Below are positions 61,095 to 64,000 of a DNA stretch of 64,000 nt, piece after piece (position 1 is the stretch's first letter; each line of letters starts with the position of its first letter). Source of the stretch: Dasyornis broadbenti. Lineage: Eukaryota > Chordata > Aves > Passeriformes > Dasyornithidae. The DNA lies in the NCBI GenBank assembly GCA_013397935.1, contig VZRN01005395.1, positions 42,532 to 106,531 on the forward strand. Reading direction: 5' to 3'. Both the position numbers and the translations under genes were made by a program. Under the pieces are notes generated by a model. That model worked only from the letters and a program-made list of their open reading frames with translations, had not been told where the DNA came from and made no database searches.

Positions 61095-61293
61095 GCTTTG
61101 CACTTCTATAGACTCTTTTATCTGAGGTTCTCAACTAGCTGTAAAACATGCATTCATTAATTAAGCCTTGAAAGAGCCAAGAGACAAAACATTATGCCTA
61201 GGCTGCAGATAGGTAAACTCAGAAACAGAAATTCCCCATTTTGATGGAAGTAACCCAGATTTGAGAACTGGACCTCAGAAGTCCTAATTTCTA
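61095..61293 (+). mobile_element. MIR-type amniote SINE, nearly full length
   Basis: In order: TTTGCACTTCTATAGACTC, TTATCTGAGGTTCTCAACTA, AAACATGCATTCATTAATTA followed by AGCC, GCAGATAGGTAAACTCAGAA and GGACCTCAGAAGTCCTAATT. These correspond to successive blocks of the old amniote CORE-SINE (a 5' part reading CACTT.TATAG..CCTTTCATC.GAGGATCTC, the core AACTGAGGCACAGA and a 3' part CCCAGGAGTCCTGACTCC). It is the best-preserved SINE in the window. Family assignment is from memory. Confidence 0.7.
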
Positions 61294-63224
61294 TATGATA
61301 TCTTTTAGTTCCACACGATGTCCAGTCCAGTACCAACTTCTTCTGGAGCTAACAGCAAAAAAACCCCCGAAATTTCTCAATGAAAAGAACTGTCATGCAG
61401 GTACTCTGTAGGGATAAACTGCTGTAATTTGCCTTTAACCTACTGAGATCTGGCAGTGTCCTAAGTGCAATGAGTCTGTGCTTAAATCCAAATAGATGAT
61501 AAACACATACATGATAGGCAATGGCTTTGTGTCTTCTAGCTATCCTGAAAACAGAACACAAAATAAGCCGTATTGGCCGTCTAAGGATAATGTTGGAGGA
61601 CAAAATGAATTCCGTGCTCTGATAACTGGACATAACTCTGTAGCAACACCAGGAGAGAGAGGATAAGGTGAAACAAGTTTTACTTGCCCATTTTCAGAAA
61701 ACAAGAATGAGAAGACAAAAAAGCTGATATTGTTTTTTAAAAAAAAAAAAAAACTCAAAAACCTGCAGTTTGTATATTTAACTAAGATCAAAATTCATCA
61801 GGCAGATATCATTTCAGCATCATGCCATAGAGGGTTCAAGGGAATGCAGCTTCATAGTATAGCTGATCTGAAGGAACACACTGCCAAGAAGTTACTAAGG
61901 AAACTGGGAGATTTGTTTCATATCCAGCTTCTTTATATTCATTCCAAATTATTCTTGCAGTAGGATTAAAAAGAATACTTATATATTTTCTTAAATTTAA
62001 CTGTGGATTGAAGTCCATAGCCTGTAGGAGACTAAAAATGAGGTTTCAAATTCAGAACTACTTTCACTATGGTTTTGAAAGGTTTCAATTCATTGGTAAC
62101 GGGATTTACTTCATTAACTGTAGATTTCCAAAAGTTAGATGCCTGACTTATTCAGGCTCAACCTCTTCAGATTCCAGCAGAGAAATAGGTACTTCAAGGA
62201 AGAACTGTACCTGAACAGTTTCTTTCATCTGAAAGTGCTTGTTCTCACCACTGGATATGAAAGAAGCCTTGGTGGGTTAGCTGAGTCATACAAAGCAAAA
62301 TTAAAAACATTTTCAGGGAGATAAACCTCAGCCTCAACCGGCTTCCGTAACAGGCATTCATGTACACTTGCAACAAACAGACTTTGCTGGTAGAATGAAA
62401 CTTCCACCATCCCACAGACGTGCTGAGAATAATTCATTTCTATGCAGAGCCTCTTAATTGAATCATCTCATCCAAAATGAGGAACCGATTAACAATCTAG
62501 AAGACAAATGGCACCACAAAAAGATAAAGCTCATGATAGTTAAGAAGGAGGAAGAGAAAATAAAAGAATTCATAAATAAGGCTTCAGAAAGGAATATTTC
62601 AATAAATTCAGAGAATTAGACAACAATATGTTATGAAAGAAAAGTAATAGAGAAGCTTGTTGCTTTAAATAAGGAATAGAAGAAGAAAAAGTTATCCTAA
62701 TATGAAGGAAGAATAGAAATTATAGTAAGGGATAAGATTTGCCACACTAATGTGCCTTTACTGATCTTAAATGCAGAAAGGAAGAAAATGGAACTGAGAA
62801 GAAATTTCCAAGCCAGGTTAAGTTGATCTCTATTTGTGCTATTGATGAAAACATGACAAACGTTCCCTCATTCTTTGTAGCTTCACTTGTGCTTTCCATA
62901 TGACGCCTTCTGAGCTGATCCAAACCAGCCCCTGAGAGGAACTGATCACTCTTCCATCACACCACCAGCGTGATCTGGTTCCCTGAGCAGCTGCACCAAT
63001 GTTAGTGCCAGTGGAAGGGATGGGGTGGCAATGTGATAAGGGCCCACAGAACCTGGCTGTCCTGGCGCACTGGTCCTGACTTGGCATGTGCTGGCCATGA
63101 AGCTGCACTCCATAAAGTCTATAAAGATAATAGCATGAGATTAAAAAGGAAGACCAGAAAAAAAGAAACAAAATTGCACAAAAAGCAACCATACCACAAA
63201 AGGTCATGAAATATGATATTACAG
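61294..63224. other. non-coding stretch, no gene recognised
   Basis: AT-rich with A14 at 61739-61753. A GC-richer patch at about 62930-63110 precedes the poly(A) run. No gene or known transposon is recognised. Confidence 0.45.
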
Positions 63225-63298
63225 AAAAAAAAAAAAAAANNNNNNNNNNNNNNNNNNNNNNNNNNNNAAAATTAAAAAAAAAAAAAAAAAAAAAAAAA
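63225..63298. repeat. poly(A) run containing an assembly gap
   Basis: A15, then 28 N (63240-63267), then a further A-rich run to 63298. The true A-tract length is unknown. Confidence 0.95.
63240..63267. other. assembly gap (28 N)
   Basis: Unknown bases inside a homopolymer; frames crossing it are meaningless. Confidence 0.98.
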
Positions 63299-64000
63299 GC
63301 CAAAAAATAACCATGTTCATCCTGCCACAGAGATTTGTTCAATGAAACCTTATTAAGATGCTTTTAAAAATTATTTTTTAAACTAATTTGTGTTGGATGT
63401 AGCTGCTTTTAGGCAGCTAACAAAATTTAAGTAGTTGGATGGTGGACAGGGAGTCTAAAATACTGAAAATTACAGGGCACCACTTACATTCATATAAGTA
63501 TACGCCACTTGTTTAAACTAATTCACTTAAAAATTCACAAACATTAGTTATCCTATTCTGGCATTTAAGCAAGTGTCACATTTTTATATAAGTATGCAGG
63601 CATGTATTCTGTTTTTAAGCTGGTTGACTACTACATCAGCATCCGTGAAGAACTTTGAAGCAGTCTCAGTGATTTTCTTTGAAAATTTGAAGCTGAATGT
63701 ACCAGAAAAAATGGAAGAAAGCAAATATTGCCCCTATGTTTAAAAAGGACAAAAGGGAGATACATGGAAAACAGGTCATATATATTTATATATAAATTCT
63801 CATTTGAAATGCATTTATCTAAAATGTATGTGTGTGTATGATATGCATGAATCATCTGCTTGCACAATGAATACATGTTTTATCAATAAATTAGTAGTAT
63901 ACAAAGATATAATTGTATTTATTTACCCATATATTATAGCCTAAAGAAACTGATTATGCAATTGTTTTAATATTCTACTAATATTTTGTTTGTTTTTTGA
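63299..64000. other. AT-rich non-coding stretch to the window edge
   Basis: TATA/TGTG-rich short runs at 63775-63845; no gene or transposon recognised. Confidence 0.5.

Noticed and set aside
62839..63342. 167-codon minus-strand frame
   Set aside because: It runs through the N gap and poly(A) run, so its length is artificial.
1..64000. CRISPR arrays, operons, phage or bacterial features
   Set aside because: Composition, CR1/MIR repeats and the lack of long ORFs show vertebrate nuclear DNA; no spaced direct-repeat array is present.

Overview
This is 64 kb of AT-rich vertebrate nuclear DNA, almost certainly avian. The main evidence is a set of CR1 LINE fragments whose 3' ends carry the bird-type tail (ATTCTATGATTCTG and variants, or its complement). 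Older amniote relics (ancient CR1 and MIR-type CORE-SINEs) lie alongside them. I saw no L1, Alu or other mammal-specific repeats. The species cannot be named from the sequence alone. No protein-coding gene can be assigned with confidence, and there are no bacterial-type operons, tRNA or rRNA genes, or CRISPR arrays. The window reads as intergenic or large-intron sequence.

Layout. 1-10.8 kb: a pentamer repeat at the left edge, A/C-rich simple sequence, three small GC-richer patches (about 5.45-5.8, 7.4-7.75 and 8.5-8.9 kb) and several short hairpins. 10.8-13.5 kb: three segments on the + strand that each have a good splice acceptor on the left and a good donor on the right. This is the best candidate for a spliced transcript, possibly non-coding. 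15.7-20.4 kb: ancient CR1 pieces, an assembly gap, two convergent CR1 reverse-transcriptase fragments and another old amniote repeat relic. 21-30 kb: mostly unique sequence with one more acceptor/donor-bounded segment, an AT-rich block that looks like conserved non-coding DNA, and a candidate short terminal exon. 29.5-39.7 kb: several CR1 copies, an unrecognised minus-strand ORF with a strong predicted transmembrane segment, overlapping inverted repeats, poly(A) tracts and a MIR relic. 40-52.2 kb: a TAA microsatellite, another MIR relic, a CR1 copy that keeps an open C-terminal stretch of its ORF2, further CR1 tails, and a (CCCTTT)n tract abutting a CR1 stub. 52.2-64 kb: unique AT-rich sequence with two acceptor-preceded ORFs, an A/C-rich tract, the best-preserved MIR-type SINE, and an assembly gap inside a poly(A) run.

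Most annotation here is therefore repeat archaeology plus candidate exons. The candidate exons rest on splice-site patterns read by eye and on open frames. They need transcript data or cross-species alignment before being called genes.
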